Assembly: GCF_047663525.1 (NCBI RefSeq)
Contig: NC_092605.1
Location: 1,302,001-1,366,000 of the forward strand
Length of the DNA: 64,000 bases
Reading direction: 5' to 3'
From: Anas platyrhynchos
Taxonomy: Eukaryota > Chordata > Aves > Anseriformes > Anatidae
Below are positions 40,501 to 55,500 of the stretch, piece after piece. Below the pieces are notes generated by a model. The model had not been told where the DNA came from. It saw only the letters and a list, made by a program, of their open reading frames with translations, and ran no database searches. The translations under genes were made by a program, and so were the position numbers. How positions within the stretch are numbered: the first letter of the stretch is position 1; each line of letters opens with the position of its first letter.

Positions 40501-43500
40501 CACCATCGCTGTCACCAACCCAGTAACCATGAGGTAGTGTCTCTGACCTCAAGCCTTGCACATTTAATGAGACCCCAAAGGTTTTCAAAGCCAGGAGTGA
40601 CTAAGCTTTCCATTGATTTAAGAACATACCAAAAAAAAAATAATAATTAGGAGATCCTACAGCCAAACACGTTTAAGGCTGGAGGACAATCACACCCGCC
40701 AGAGCAGTCCTCAGGCCTTCCTCGAGCACATCATGAAAAAGGCAATTAGGGAGAGAAGTTATAAAACACGAACTAAGCTGCAGCCCGACCCAGTGAATCA
40801 GTGGCTGATGGAAATTTCCAGAGGAGGCTGGAGCCATCAGCGTGCGTTTTGTTTATCTCCCTGCTTCAGATTACGAATCGCAGGGAAGACCTTGGGGGAA
40901 CACCCACCGGCTTCCTGCTCCCAAACACCCAGGGTGGCCCACATGTGGGACACAGACCTGCGGGACCTCCTGCGGGGCTGCACCCCGATGTGGCACGGCG
41001 CGGGCTCCCGCGGAGCAGGACCACAGCACGCCAGGAGGTGAAGTCATCTCCGCGCTCCAGGCCAACCATTGCACAACCCAGCCCCGCTGCATCTCCAACG
41101 GACCCGGCTTATCAGCTCCTAACAGCGAGCTGAGGGAAAAGGTGAGGATTTTAGCTGCTTTTCCCCAAAGGACGGATCGCTCTCAAACGTTGGATTTAGC
41201 CAAAAGGTCCTCCTTGTTTTCAGGTGGGGTTAAAACAACCCAACAGCGTGGCATGGAGGGGTAGAGGGGGGTTAGAGTCTGGTAGGGTAATTCACCCAGG
41301 CTGGCAGCTATCAGTCTCAGGCTCGGGCAGTGCAAGAGCATCCTGACAAGCTCCTTTCCTGCTGATGGCGCGCAGCGTGCTCGTTTCGGTTGTCTCAAAC
41401 AATGGCAGCTCTGCATATCCTGTACTGCTCAGCAGACAGCTTTAATACAGATGGCAGGAGCGCTGCAGGCTGAGCAGGCTTTGAATATCAGACACAGACA
41501 AGAATGAGATAACTAACTGGGGTGATGGATGGCTAATTAGCTGGCAAGCAGTGCCATTAATTAATTCCCCTGTCCTTGCTCACAGGGCACCAACATACAC
41601 AAGTTTGAGCAGCGGTGCCATTAGCCTCCACGGAGATCCTGTCCCCAAGTTTCTAACTCAGCCCCGCAGATACTGGAGGTCTGAAGATCTGCAGAAACAA
41701 CTGCCAAGTGAACAATGACAGTCCATTCATCATGAAAACTGTACCGAGAACTGCAGCAGGCCAGACACCAGCAGTGCTCTAGCACGACACTTCAATAGGA
41801 GCGTTCTGGATGCACGCAGGATGCAGCTATCCCTCACTGTCCTCACTGGGCACGGGCAGGAGCCCCAGTGCTAGGGAGGAACACCAGGGACGCCTTTGGG
41901 CCCTGCCACTGCTCTGGAAGCCTTCTCACCCTCCTTTTGTTGCAGAGAAGCACGCACAAGGCTGTTTCTCCTCTTGCTGCATGAGCTGCACTAACTTTTG
42001 GTGCATCTGCTACCCAGTCGGTGCCTGTCGGCGTGTCACACACGAGCAAATCCCCAGCACTGTGTAAGGAACCCGCTGCTCTCGCTGCGCTGTTTGTGCT
42101 AGCACACATCACACAACTGTGGAGGAAGCTGAACACAGCTGGGGGTCAAAATCAACAGAGAGCCACGGCAGATTCAGCCAACAAATACAGAAGAGGAGGT
42201 GAATTCAGAGCACTTGCTACGGGCTCTCAGCGGATCGCTGCAGCCCTTATTTAGAAGCTGGATCGCCAATGGCTACTGCAGCACTGGAAACCCTAACAGC
42301 ACTTTTACGAGGGGGAAATGGAGCTTATGCAATTACTTTGCAGACATGTGGTGAACGGTTACTACTGAAAATAGTTCAGACCTCAAAGACATCCTTTCCT
42401 GAGCTGGCCATGCCGATTTCCAGGCACGCAGCAGAGCTGTTTTCGCAGCTCCCCCACCCACGAGCACGCAGCGCTTACCTTATAGAACACATCAGGCACA
42501 TACTGCTCGCTGCTGGACTCCTTTGCGTAGCCCAGCTCCGGTGCATCTCGGCAGGGCAGCAGACACTCATCCCGAACCAGCGCCATGCACTGGTTGGAGA
42601 CCTGGTACCCCTCGAAGTGAACCTGGTTGTCGGGACCACCTGCAAGAGAAAAGTCTGGGTCAGAGCTGTGCAGGAGAGAGATTTGCTCGGAGAGGCACGG
42701 CTCAAAGGGCACTGTAAGACACGACGGTCCTTGTGACAGTGAGGAATGGTGAAAAGGCAGTGCCTGTGCTGCTGCACGGGGAGCATTTCTAGTAAGGATT
42801 TCTCCATGTAGTTAGCAACGTGCACTTCTCAGCACTATTTTCACACCTCGCCTAATGGGACAGCGAGAGCACTTTGCCAGGAGCTTAAACAAAGCCAAGC
42901 TGCCCTCTTGGAAGGCTCCTGACAGCGTCCACCCCAGCACCCTGCAGGTATCCTCTCTCTTCCAAAACATAAACCAGGCACACAACTCCTGCAAGCCTGT
43001 TTTATTTCCAGTGTACCACGAGCTGCGGAGTCAGGGTTTGTCACCTAGCAATGTCAGGCATAAGAAGAAAAAGTGTTTTCTCAGCCCATAATGGATGGCT
43101 CGGTGGAAATCTGACATGGAAAGTGGAAATTAAGACCCTGGCTCACTGATAGATCACATGTTTGGCGCTTTAATTTGGATAATGTAAGCAACATCGGGTC
43201 ATATGTCATTAGAATACAACTGGAAAGAGAAGATACAGACAGATGGTAGGAAAACATTACGATTTCCAAACCTAAGAATTCAGGAGGGGAGAGGAATTAA
43301 TCCATGTAGAGGATTTACAGGCGAAGTTGATGCAAACTATCCAATTATATTTATACTGCACAAAAGGAAGGAATCAAGTGTCTAAATAGAAACCTGATGG
43401 GCTGATAGAACAGAAGAGAATGAAATTATCTGGAACAGAAAAGAGGAAATATTCGTTTTCTTCCCTTTGATCTCTAACCTCAATCACTCACTGCTCCAGA

Positions 43501-46500
43501 ACAAACACTCCTAGAAATTAAACATAGACCAAGACACGGGGGAAGGCCTAAACAAAGCTAGCTATCATTTTCTCAGTAAAACACCCTTGTTTAAAAAATA
43601 AAAAAAAAATAAATTAAATTAAAAAGAGTGAGCGAGACGCACATTTATTTATAATGAAAGATTGATGCGTTTAGCACTCTGGAATGCAGGGGCAGCTGTC
43701 TAATTGCACGTGCTCGTTAACTGAAAGACAGCGTTTTCGCTGAAAAACGCTCCAAGAACGCTTACAAAACCTGGGCTCAGAAAGGCAGCACAATATCACA
43801 CTTTCAGTTTTTATATTGGATGCTGTTTGGAAGTCATGTTTTTGTTTTTGTTTTTTTTTCATTGTGCTAAATAGACCCAGAACCCAGCGTATCTGCTCCA
43901 GGGAAATTTTAAATGAATACACGTGTCATCCCATGAAGAACAGCAGATTGAACTCCTAATGCTACAACTCTCCCAGCGTGTGCCAGCATCGCCCCTCGCG
44001 GCCCAGGCAGCACAAACTATTCCACAGTGCCTCTGGAGACTTGCTGTGAAAATGGCTAAAATCCGAGGTGACAAAGCAAAGCATTGTGCAGGCTTCTCCG
44101 TTTTATTCAGGCAAACAAAAAAGGCTTCCACGCACGGCAGAGCAGAGAATCCTCCGCAAGGGTTTCCCTGACAGCAGCACAAGGGAGATAAAGGACCCTC
44201 CTTTATGCTGAACCACCCAGAGTAACTTTCAGGATCTGGATTGCCGTGGTTCTGCGCTGCCGCTTTCAGGAAACAGAATTTGGAACTTAAAGATTTGAAA
44301 CAGAAAAGCAATCAGCAGCTATTCCCCTGGCTGCAGGCAAAAAATACTTTCTGTATCAGGGAGGTGGGTGCTCCAGGTATGAGCCTCAACTAAATTTCCT
44401 GCAGGGGACAGGGTAAATAGTTGAAGAGGAGACATCACAGGGAACAGAACAACAAAAAAAGAAGGTATTTTACTTGATGGAACAAGGCAAAACCCTCGTT
44501 AAATAGGACAGATGGGGACCAGGACGTTCAACTTCCTCTAGCAGAGCTGCGTATTCTACTTCTGTTAACAAAAGATAATTCGAGTGTAATCAAGAGACGC
44601 GGGCGAGCTGAGGCCAGTTTATACCTGTAGCCACAACTGTGACAAACTTGGATCCAAAGTGACCATCTGGAGAAAGGCGACAGATGTTGGGCTGCTGGTT
44701 CTGAAAGTTTCCAGCTGTGATGCACTCTTCTGCACTGAGATAATACGTGTCCTGAGGGAAGAGCAGAGATGTCAATAGAAAGGACAACACGATGTAGCCG
44801 GGACCTATTTCCCTGGTCTGCGGCCAAAGAAAACTACCAACACCCTAGTAAAACATGCTTTCGTAGAAAGCTGCTGCAGAGACCGGGAAAAGAATGTGAC
44901 TTATCACTCCTCCAGCCCTGAGCGTGGCTTTCGCCAGAAGGACTGTCCCGCTTTCGGTTCCACCCACCTTCACACACTGGCTTTGTTACGGGGTTTCGTT
45001 TTCTGAAGGGCTGCCACCGATTTTAGAATTACAGGAAACTGCGAGGAGGTCAACGCCTGAGCACCCAAACCACGCACCTCGCAAAGCCCAGCCCACAGGA
45101 ACATCCTCCTGCTGAATCACTTTTGCTGGCTGAATTTGCATCTCTCACAAACCCATTCTCTCCACTCTACTAACTTTTCTTAAACCACCAGCACAATTTT
45201 CTTAAAAGCAGGGTGGGAGAAGGGCTGCAGGTAGCTTTGCCTGCTAGCCAAACAGCTTCAAACCCCCTAACAGTGCTCTTGGAGCTCCAGCTCCTTGCCC
45301 TTCGACAGCTTCTAAAAACCACATTTCACAAGAATTCCGGTCCCAGTGTCACCTCCAGCCCTGTCTCACTCAGTGCCCCGTTTGGCAGCATCAGCATTTA
45401 GGTGATTACACAAACCCTCAGTATCAGCAGCAGCAATCGGGGACACACTCGAGCCTCACCTTGTTCCTGCTGTACCGCACAGTCCCTTTCCGCGTGTCTT
45501 CAGAGACCAGATCAGTAAATATCCAGCCAACCTATAAGGCAGCGTTATGGAGAAAGTTGCTTTAAGAAAGAGAGAAAAAAAAAAGGAAAAACCCCAAACC
45601 CACAGAAGACAGCTTATACATTTTCTCCTAGCAGGACAAGATGTTCTTGGCTCCTCGCACAGCCCTGCGAGGGCCTGCTGCATGCTGCCTGAAGGAAATG
45701 GCTCTCCCAGCTGTGCCGGGCTCATTTGAATACGATTTCCAGGAGCAGCATGCCAGCTGGCCGGCCGGGGGCACCTGCAGCTTTATGTTTCACTCTGGAA
45801 TATTTTTTCATGGAAAGATCTGGAGGCTGCAAGAGGCCTCTCAGCCGCTACTCCTCCCACCCACAGCAAAAAGCATTTCCTATCGAGCATTCAGAGCAAA
45901 GCGGCATCCGAAGCGCCAGCAGATGACAAAGCAGCTCACATGATCTCATTTTGAAGCTCGCAGTCACTAGCTAAGATAAAGCTCGTGTGCTCCCACTGGA
46001 GCATGATTCATTCCAAATCGGCCTGCCCCGTTCCAAAAAACACATTCCTGCTTTTTGCATTGTTTGCACATAGGAGTGGAGATGTGTACACACACACACA
46101 CACCGCTGCATGAACCCTTCTCCACACACGTGCTAAAAACAGCTCTCAGCAGCCTCCTCGTGACCAGCTCCCGGAGCATTAACCCTTCAGAGAGGGGGAA
46201 CTGCTGATTCAGGTTCCTGGCGGAGCCCAGAAAGACAAAAATCTGCAACCAGCAGCGAGCTGCACGTTAAATCACTCTGATGAAAAATGTCTGATGTGAG
46301 AAGCAAAGGGAAAGCGTGGAAATAAATAACACGCACAGAAGCTTTGCTCCAGACACTGGCAAGAGGCTGAAGATCTTATCTTCGGAGAACAAAAGATCTC
46401 ACCACAGATGTTTATAGTCTACCGTACCGAGTCTTTTCTGATTTGTGTTTTCTTTAGCAAGTCAATTCTTGTTTGTGTACGTCTCATTCCTGGCATTCAC

Positions 46501-49500
46501 ATGATACCAAAAGATTTCCCAAAGCAGAAAACATCAGTACAGGTTTGAGAGATGTCAGCAAACCGAGATCCCAGTGCCCATACATCCTGATTGGGCTACT
46601 GACAGGCTGCGGGCACAAGGAGAAGGGAGGACCGAGGCTCAGCTGTCGGGGGACCTGCACCCCTCATTGAGGTCCAGATCAACTCCCCGCCGCCTGCCTG
46701 AGCAGCAACACGAGGCGGGACCCACAGACGGGAATAAAAATCAAGCAGGAGCCTCTGCTCCTGGAAGTGGAGCACAGATTCTGTCAAAAGGAAGAACAAA
46801 CTCAGAAGGCAACTTCAGCTACATCTGTGCCCAATTAGCACTCACTGGGAAGATGCTACCAGGAATGGCTCCTATCAGAGGAGAAATAAAGGGAAATTTG
46901 TGTTTCTATTTCTTTGCTATTCCCTTTGATGTCATTCATGACAGAGGACTGCTGACTGCAGCTGAACAGCTCTGCTGTATGCTCATGCTCAGTGAAATGC
47001 TCTTTTATTTTTTTTTTAATACCCGAGAGCATATGAGCTACTGACACTTATGCTAGATTTGAAATGTGCCCAAACGATCTCGAATAACCCTGTGGAGCTG
47101 AAGAGAACTGCCAGGGACTTTCTTCATATGCAAAAACGTGTGACACCCAACAGCATCCTAACCTTTCTCAGTCCAAGCTTGGCAGCAATCTCATCCACAA
47201 CCTCTGCTTTTGGATCTTCCAGGATCTCCAGGCTGTTCTGTGTACCAATCTGCAGCAAAAGAAAAAAAAAATCTTGCTAGTAAAACAGAACAGGAAAAAC
47301 CACAGCACCCTTAGCCATCATCAGGAGCGAGGCAGAGGATGGAAGCAGGGTTAGGGGTTTTCCCTTCAGCACTAGCACTGATTTTCACCCCAGAGACCTC
47401 CTTTGCTCACAGACCCATCCTGCAGGAGCTCTTCAGATAAGCCTGCAAAGCGTGTTGGGGTTTATGAATGAAAGACCCTTGTTCAGCACTTACAAACAGG
47501 CTATCGCCGTCTCTGAGCGCTTTGGAAAAGGCGAGAGATTATAAAATGTTCCAAAGCTCTGTTCAACCTGCCAGTTCTGTACTCCTGCTCCGTTTGTTTG
47601 AGTCTTTGAGCCGCACCGAGGCAGAAGTCCAGTGAATCCGAGAGCCCACACCCAGGCCTTCCCCCCACGTTCTGGAAAACACGACTCCATCTGGGTGCGT
47701 TTCAGAGGCGAGCTTTCTCGTGTGGGGAGCTGCTCTGCCAAGAAGCACAGCAGAGACTGCTTGCCAGGAGAGCAAAAGCTTCCTCGCTTTTCCTGTGCGC
47801 AGCTAAAACACATGAACTTCCAAAGCACGGGCTTAACAGAGATACTGAAACACAGAGGGCATGGCTGCACTGATATTTGAAATAAATTGAAGAGTTTATA
47901 AAAGGTTTGCAGTTCTGCCCTCAAACGCACAGTCCTGAAGATCCATGTATTTTTTCTAAGGTTAATTTTTTGCATTTTACTCTAGCAACCTTGCAGAAAC
48001 CAAGAGGAAGAAAACACATAATCCACAGAACCCCCCCCACCATAATACGTTCACATACCGAGGGTCTGCACTTACAGAAGTGACTCTGCTCAGCAGAGAA
48101 GCCAACAGGCCAACTCAGACTCAAACCAAGCCTTGTGTTAAGGGCAGAGCGGCTTTTCACATCTGCCAGCTCCATTTTCAGCTCCGTAACTCCGAGTTCA
48201 GCTTTTGGGCTGGCTGCGAGGCCAGGCACCAGGGGACCCGCTCTGGCTGGAACCCATGGGATGAGCTTGGGAGCCTGAGCGCAGCACCGCGCGGTGCCTT
48301 GCACCATCTAGCGGGGACTCGCGGCCGCTCCTGCCCGCCCCGGAGCCAGCAGCAGGCAGCTCTGAGGTCTCCAATCTTATCCTCCACCCCTCAATCAAGG
48401 TGGCAGACTTTATTTGTCTAATTAAGCTGCTTTAACTATTCCCGGACAGCTGATAAGAAATCGAAGCAAGGGCCAACTTTTTTTTTTTTTTTTCCTGCTA
48501 TAGAATTTGTTTTAAGGACTGTTCTGTACCATAACCTTGGAAACCCAGTCATCAAGGAAAACATAACAAGTGAAACCCACTGTTCTGAAGCCTCCCGAGC
48601 TTTAAATCATCCGAGCACAGAGTAATGTAAAAGAAAACATAAGAGTTATAAAAAGCTAATCTGGGTTTTAAAACTCTTTCAGAGGCAATAAGCAGCAGTG
48701 ACGACGGCGCACAGCACGGCGTAAATCACAACTCCTTTTTCTTGGGACTGTTTTCCTCACGGAGCTGCAGTTGGAAATAACTCGAGAGGTTTCCCAAACA
48801 GAAAAGTGTTTGTGTTCCCTGATTACAAGTCGACAGTGAGGCCAGGGCGCAGGGCTCGCATTACCTGTGGGGGTTCGTAGATGGCAGCGACCTCGGCCCG
48901 GATCCCCAGAGGGATGTCTTTGTGCTCCGTGTACCGGCCATACAAATACCCAAGATGTTGGTTTCCTGTCTTCCGCCAGAAGTCTAGGAAGCGATCTGCA
49001 ATTGTGTGGTTCTCAAACATGATGTTGTCAACATGCCTGTATTTCTGTTTGACAAAGTTCAAGCGTCAGGGCCATCCTCAACTAGGTCGGGTTCCTTTGC
49101 CTATCGCCAAACCCTTCCCCCAGGGCCCCCAGCAGCACAGGACGCTCGCCACCCCTCACAGCGGAACCCTGCCAGGAGCAGGGAACGCCGGCTCCCTCCC
49201 TGTCCCACACCACTCTGCCTCAGTTTCCCCATCCAGCACCTCTCCCTGCCCAGCACGCAGAATTCAGCACGGGCTGGGCTGTGGGGAAGCGCTGCGCAGC
49301 CCCCAAATCCCCTGAGCTTGGTGTCCTGACTAGGGCCCTTATCCCACGAACTCTTGCAGCTAGAAGAGACAGTGAAATTTGAGCAGAAACAAGAAAAAAC
49401 AGCGGGTGGGCCTTTGGATCCCATGAGGAAAGAGAGTGGAGATTCTTTGCTAGCGGTGCCAGCTCAGATGTCCTTCCCATTAAGAGGAAACTGCTGAACC

Positions 49501-52500
49501 AGATAGATTCTGGAGTCCTTCTCTGCAAGGACTGAAGACCTTAACAGCCATTTCCCCAACAACTGCCAATACGCAAAGGCTTCCCGCTCCAAGTTGGCTG
49601 TTCTTGAAGTCATCTCTCCAAAAATAAAAGTCAAGACTCTTCCCAGCTCTAAGCTCAAGGGCCCCTGCGAGCACTGTCTCACCTGCCTATTGAGAGTGAT
49701 GGCACTTGGCTGACACTTTGTACAAATGCCTTCTGGCCAAGGAGGGTGCCCTTCACAGCCCGATTTGATCTTGCAGCTGATGTTTTCCAGGGCAACAAAT
49801 TTCCCCCTGCAAGAAGGAAAAGAGAAGGCTGCTGTTACCATGGTAAATGCTTCTGGGTCTCAAAAAAAAAACCAACACCCACAAACAAACAAAAACAAGT
49901 GGACAGAAAAATAACAGAGGAAGCAGGGCAGAGGAGACATGGTGACACCGATGCTTTGCATCTTCCAAGGATCTCAAAGTGCCCCTCCAAACTCCTTGGG
50001 GACGCAGGAATTCTGCAAGTCCCCAGGTGACCTCTGCTGCCCACTTAGTGAGGCAGGTCAAGAGGCTGACACATGCTCCCCAGCCCACCTCCTAATCAGG
50101 TACTCAAGCAAGAGAAGACAGAGAAAACTCATGGGATCCAGCTTAAATAATTGATGCAGCGCGTGGCAAGTAATAGATTATATCGCTAGGGCAAATTAAA
50201 GCTCCTTTCATGTGCACAAAGCTTCCTGTAAAGGGAAGTTCCTTTCAAATCAAAGTGTTATGGGCCTGAGCTACATCTCATGAAAACATTTAAAAATTCC
50301 CAACAGCATTTAGGAACAGGAGGGAGAAGGTTACATCCCCACATCATTTATTTAAAGGAGCTGCATTTCAGAAAAGGGTGGGTTCACCAACAGCACCAAA
50401 GGAGACTTCAGATCCTTCACAGAGCATGTGTGCCACAGCGAGGCATCAGAGGCTGAAACAAATCCTGCTTTCTGTGCCTCCTCTTTGCTCAGTGCTTATC
50501 TGGCCTGTGTCACCGCAGCATCCTCAACCCCATTAAGAGGCAGGGATGCCTTGTTTCCCATTAGTAGGTGGTGATCCATGGCTCCACAAGAGAGGGTTTC
50601 TGAGAGCGCGTGGAGCATGGTGCAGAACAGAATCAGACCCCGAGGAAGCCTCAGCAGCCTCAACGCCTCTCCACAAGGTTGAGACCCAGGCTTGGAGCTC
50701 GGTGTAATTAGGGAACCTCTTACCTTCCATCTGGCCTCCTCTCCCCCATCAGTAGTGTTTCTGGAAGCAATTAGTTTGCCACACGCACAAAAAAATATCC
50801 ACAACCAAAAAACGTATTTAAAAAAATAAAAAAGTGTGTTCTCCTCAGCTTGACATTCATAAGCTGTATCCAACATTACTCCAGTGAGAACTGTGTGGGA
50901 TTTATTTTTTTAAAAAACAAACAAAAAAACCCCTACAACTAGATTCCCTTAAACACGGAGATTTTCTTACTTGTCTGCCCCTCCGGTCAGCTTCCTGATG
51001 TAGGCATGGAACGACATATGCTTCACAGGAGGTTCCAGATGGTTTAAATAATCCTCATCAAAAGGCTGCCAAAAACACCACACAAAGAAAAGCCAGGTCA
51101 GACACCTGTCTGATCATACATTGATCGCTCAACAAATGGATGTTCTAGATTCAGCCCCACCGGCTCTCAATGTGGAAGCAATCAAGAAAATTTAGGCTCT
51201 TTTTCAAGGCAGCTACTACTGTGACAGAAACAGTGGGACTTTACAACAGCGAGTTTTATTATCGCCTCCTACTTTTATAACAGATTGGCTCCACAAATCA
51301 GAGTGAGCCTCAAAGGCAAAACGCTTTTTCCTTTCAATATGTAACAACAAACAAAAAGCCCAGCTGCTCAAATACGGCCAAAGAACTTCCAGAGCACACG
51401 GCAGGGAAGCAGGGGAACAGCCAGCCTGGCTCGCAGAGACTTTTCAGGGATCACTGCTTCGTGCCATAAATTACACAGCTTAGCACGTTTGTAGGCGTCG
51501 CTAACGCTGCCTTCAACCTGAATAATGTGTGGTTAAACTGGGAAGTGCTGGGCTGCGTGAAGAGAGGGGCTGAAACAAGAAGACTTGGGCAAGAGCGAAG
51601 AGGGAGGAAAATTGGAGCTGTGCTGCAGCACCTTCTGTTAAAACCATTACCGCAGAAAAACAGAGCATTAACCAGGACAAAGCCAGGGTCACGAAGGAGC
51701 TTCAGCTGTCCTGGACGGGAGCACACGGCAGGGCTCTGACTCAGAGCTGCCATCTCCGTGTGGGCAGCGCCACGAGGAAAAGCATTCAGACTGCAAGAAA
51801 CCAAGCCCGAGAGCTTTGGGTGACACGCTCCCGTGTGCCTTTCTGGGGGCTCTTACCTCTAGTGGTACACAGTGCACGCATTTACCCAGGGGGCCGTGGC
51901 GACACCTACGCAAAGAGAAACAGAATTAGCACAAGAAAGGAAAAGTTAATCTGCGCTGACTTGTACAGTTTAACAGTTTTGGTGTAAAAGCTCTGTAAAG
52001 TCACATTACTCTGGGCAACCCCCCTGCCTATTAGGGGATATTACAGAGCCATCATCACAAAATAATTTTGTGCACGGAGATGGCAACAGCTTGAGTTTAA
52101 ATGTGAGAGTCCCAGGTCAAGATCAAACCCTCCCGATGTCCGTGCCACTGGCAAACAGCTCTGCTCCAAACAACCACGTGAACCAGGGGCAGATCACAGC
52201 TTCTCAAGTTTTACGACCCCACGTTGAGGTTGTATTTCAATTCAAAGCATTTTGAACGTGTGTCACAGGGCCGGCCTGTGTAAATTCAACAAAAAAGGCA
52301 ACCAAAACATTCATCCTTTATCAGGCACCGAGGACGGTCTGGAACAAACAGGGGAGCATGTGTTTATCGGACAGACAAAGACCTGCTGGGTGAAGTTACA
52401 AAACAGCGGGGAAAGCATCTCCTTCCCGAGGCAATCAATTTAAACCTAAAAAAGAACAAAAAGGCACCACGAAACCCTGCACCTCTGCCCCAGCATGAGG

Positions 52501-55500
52501 AACAGGTCAGTGCTAGTTTTCCAAAGAAGGCCTCTAGAGAGCAGTATGGATGTTGGCTCTTCTGAAGAGGAGATGGATGGGATCCAGTTGCAGCATTGCT
52601 TTTAACAAAGTATTGTGGCAGATAATGTACATAAAGGACCACTAAAGGCTGCTAATGCACTCCGCCGAACGCCAGCATCCCTTCATGTTTAGATTGATAT
52701 GCACTCACAAATACAGGAACAAGCCCAGACACACACTTTTTATCATAAATATCCGCCACTGGGCTTTGGCTCCCTGCTAAGAACAATACCTTCATTTATT
52801 CTTTTGAAAAATGCGGTCAAGTTAAAGACAATGTTTTTGCCACGGAGTGGTGGGTTTCGCCTTTATTGTTTCAGTAATGTGACATTTCCCTCATTTATCA
52901 TCAGCCTGAGAAGGTTAGATAGGATTTTCCCCGTAAAGGCTGCCTCCCTCCAAACTTCCTCGCTGCTGCAGCACCAAAGATAAACCACATGGAAGACGAC
53001 ACAATGGGGAAGGGTGAGCTCCTCTGTCTTAGAAAGAATTCCTGGGTGCCTTTAAAATTTTTTACTCAAGCCCTTTCAGGAGCTACTTTGCAGAGGGGCC
53101 TAGCCCCAAGCCAACAACCAGCACAGCCGTCAGGCCAGGAGCCAACTGGGACGTTGTTAACAATGAGCCACAAAAAACAACCATCCAGACAGAGGCCATT
53201 TTAGCAGCATCAGTGCAGATTTATGGGGGTATTAAGTCACCATTGTATTATTGCTTGTACAAAAATACAAGCTGCTTTGTTTATCTAAGCCCCTCGCAGC
53301 TAAGGGGTTTGGCAAAGTTAAACTTCGCTGCGTTTCTGCGAGCAGAACGGACTCCCTGGTTTCAGAGAAAGGTTAAGAACAGCACGTGATGGAAAGGAAG
53401 CCAAAAACCGAGCGGAGGCAGGGACCCGAGTCCAAATTCCACATCTCTGACACTGGATGAGGCTTCCACTCGTTCCCCTCACTTCTTTGTTTTTCCTTTA
53501 TAGGGAGTGGCTGGATGTGAAGCCACAGAAGGGCTCCAGCTCGGGACACCTTGGTGACGTGCCTCACGCACAGCTCAGCGCTGCATGGAGCGGGGAGAGG
53601 CACGAGATCTCCGAGCTCTGCTCTGGCAGAGGAGCTGTTGGCGATTCACAAACCAAACCTTGCTGCTTTATCACCTCTCATGCGAGGTGGGGACCTGGCC
53701 CTGCTGCTCTGCACGCCTGCCACCTCGGGACCAGCCAGCGGGGAGCCTCATGTTGGGACCAGATGGGACAGAAGCTAGCAGAGCCTTGGAAGCAGCGTGC
53801 CACACACGCAGCACGAGCCAGCACTTCCCCACGGCACCACCAGCTGCCAGGACATCCCGGGGAAGAATTCAAAGTATTCCTTTTAATCTGGAGCTCCAAA
53901 TGTTTCAAGAGCACAAAATATACGATCGCAAGTCCCCGAACAGGGGCCACCTTGATCAAAACAATAGATGCTCTGAACGAGTCCTTCCTGGCAAAGACCC
54001 TGGAATTTTGGTATCTGCTTCCTTCCTCAGCTCGCCAGAGCCTCCGCTTAACCTTGCAGGACAATGGCGAGAGCTGTTTTCCCTTGTGAATGTTTCAAAG
54101 CGAGGGATAAAGCAGTGGCTCGGGCAGCAGTTCCCAGAGCACGCTTCCTGGCTGCTGGTTTTGGGCAAGATGTCACCGTCAGGGGAGGTGCAGACACACC
54201 GGTGGAACAGCAGCCCGCGGTACTTACAGCTGCTGGTCTCGATTTCGGTAAATCTTCCCGTCCTGTTTGATCAGATACTGGTCGATCTCATCTTCTACCA
54301 CCTGGGGGGCCCCCGCAGGCCGCAAGCTTTGGGAGACAGAGGTGTCCATGGTCTCTGAGGAAGAGCCCGCTGGGCTCGAGGGGTAGAGAAACAGCATATC
54401 GCCGTGCCTGGGGGGGAGCAAGAACAACACGAGGGTGTCAGCGGAGCACGAACCTTGCCTCCAAGGCTGGGGTGGGAAGCCAGGTGAGGAGCCTCACGCT
54501 GTGCTCAGGCAGCTGGAAAGGCTCCTGCTCTGCCCTCTCCACCAGCCCCTTTCAGCAGGGACTGAGCTACGCCAGATCTCCACCCTGACCACTTGAAGGA
54601 ATCATCTTTTTTGCCCTACATAGCGTAGGAGATGCTGTGTGCTCAGCTTGCTGCATGTTACAAACCACACCCGTGTCCACACGCACCTCCAGCGCCTGCT
54701 TCTGGGTAGCAAAACCCCCCAAAACCATGGAGCAGTGCGTGATTTATCTCAGTCTGCAGGCAGATTAGTGAACGTGGCTCTCCTAGCCATTAGCTACCTT
54801 CGTCTCCTGCCTCAGGTGTTCGCACAAAGACAACTTTTCGTCAGCAAAGACCAACAGAAAAGGAGGAAGGAAAAAGTGGAAGGAGCCCAAGGAGAGAGGC
54901 AACAGCTCCAGCAGGGGAAGGGGCTGACGTGGATCCTGCACACGTCGGCACAGCCCTCCCAGGGCAGCTGCCAGCGCTGGCACATCCAAGTGACAAGCTG
55001 CACACAGCAGGAACAGCTCTTATATTTTAAGTTGGTATAACATTATTCTTGACTTTAACAGAACAAAGACATTCCCAACCAAACACAAGGTGCGTGCACC
55101 ACGTGGCACCTCTGATCTCCCCAGGGACCTGGCTACGACAGGAACAGGAGAACAGGAACCCTGGCTTCTGCGCAGGGGATTATCAGCCTGGCACTGATGC
55201 AGGAAAAAAAACCCAAAGCGCAGTGTGAGCGAGGGCAGGGATGAGGGAGCTCGCTGCAGGCTGCAAAGGAGCAAAGAGCAGCCTGGTGCTGCCTCCCCAC
55301 AAGCAAACGGAGGCAAGAAGAGAGCTCAGAAACGGCTGCCACAGCCCGACGCCTCGTCAGTTTGCTCCCCCCCCATTTTTGCACGTCTGCCAGGCTCTCC
55401 TCTCCGAGTAGCTGCTGCTGAGTGACCTCTGAAAGCTGAGGCCTGCGGTAACGTGATAGCTCCTGCTGCTGCCCAGCTCGGGGGGGGGAGGAAAAAGAGT

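Noticed and set aside
46473-47044. Open frames in NPLOC4 introns as nested genes
   Set aside because: They are short, with no recognisable domain, no phase-matched splicing partners and no promoter signal.
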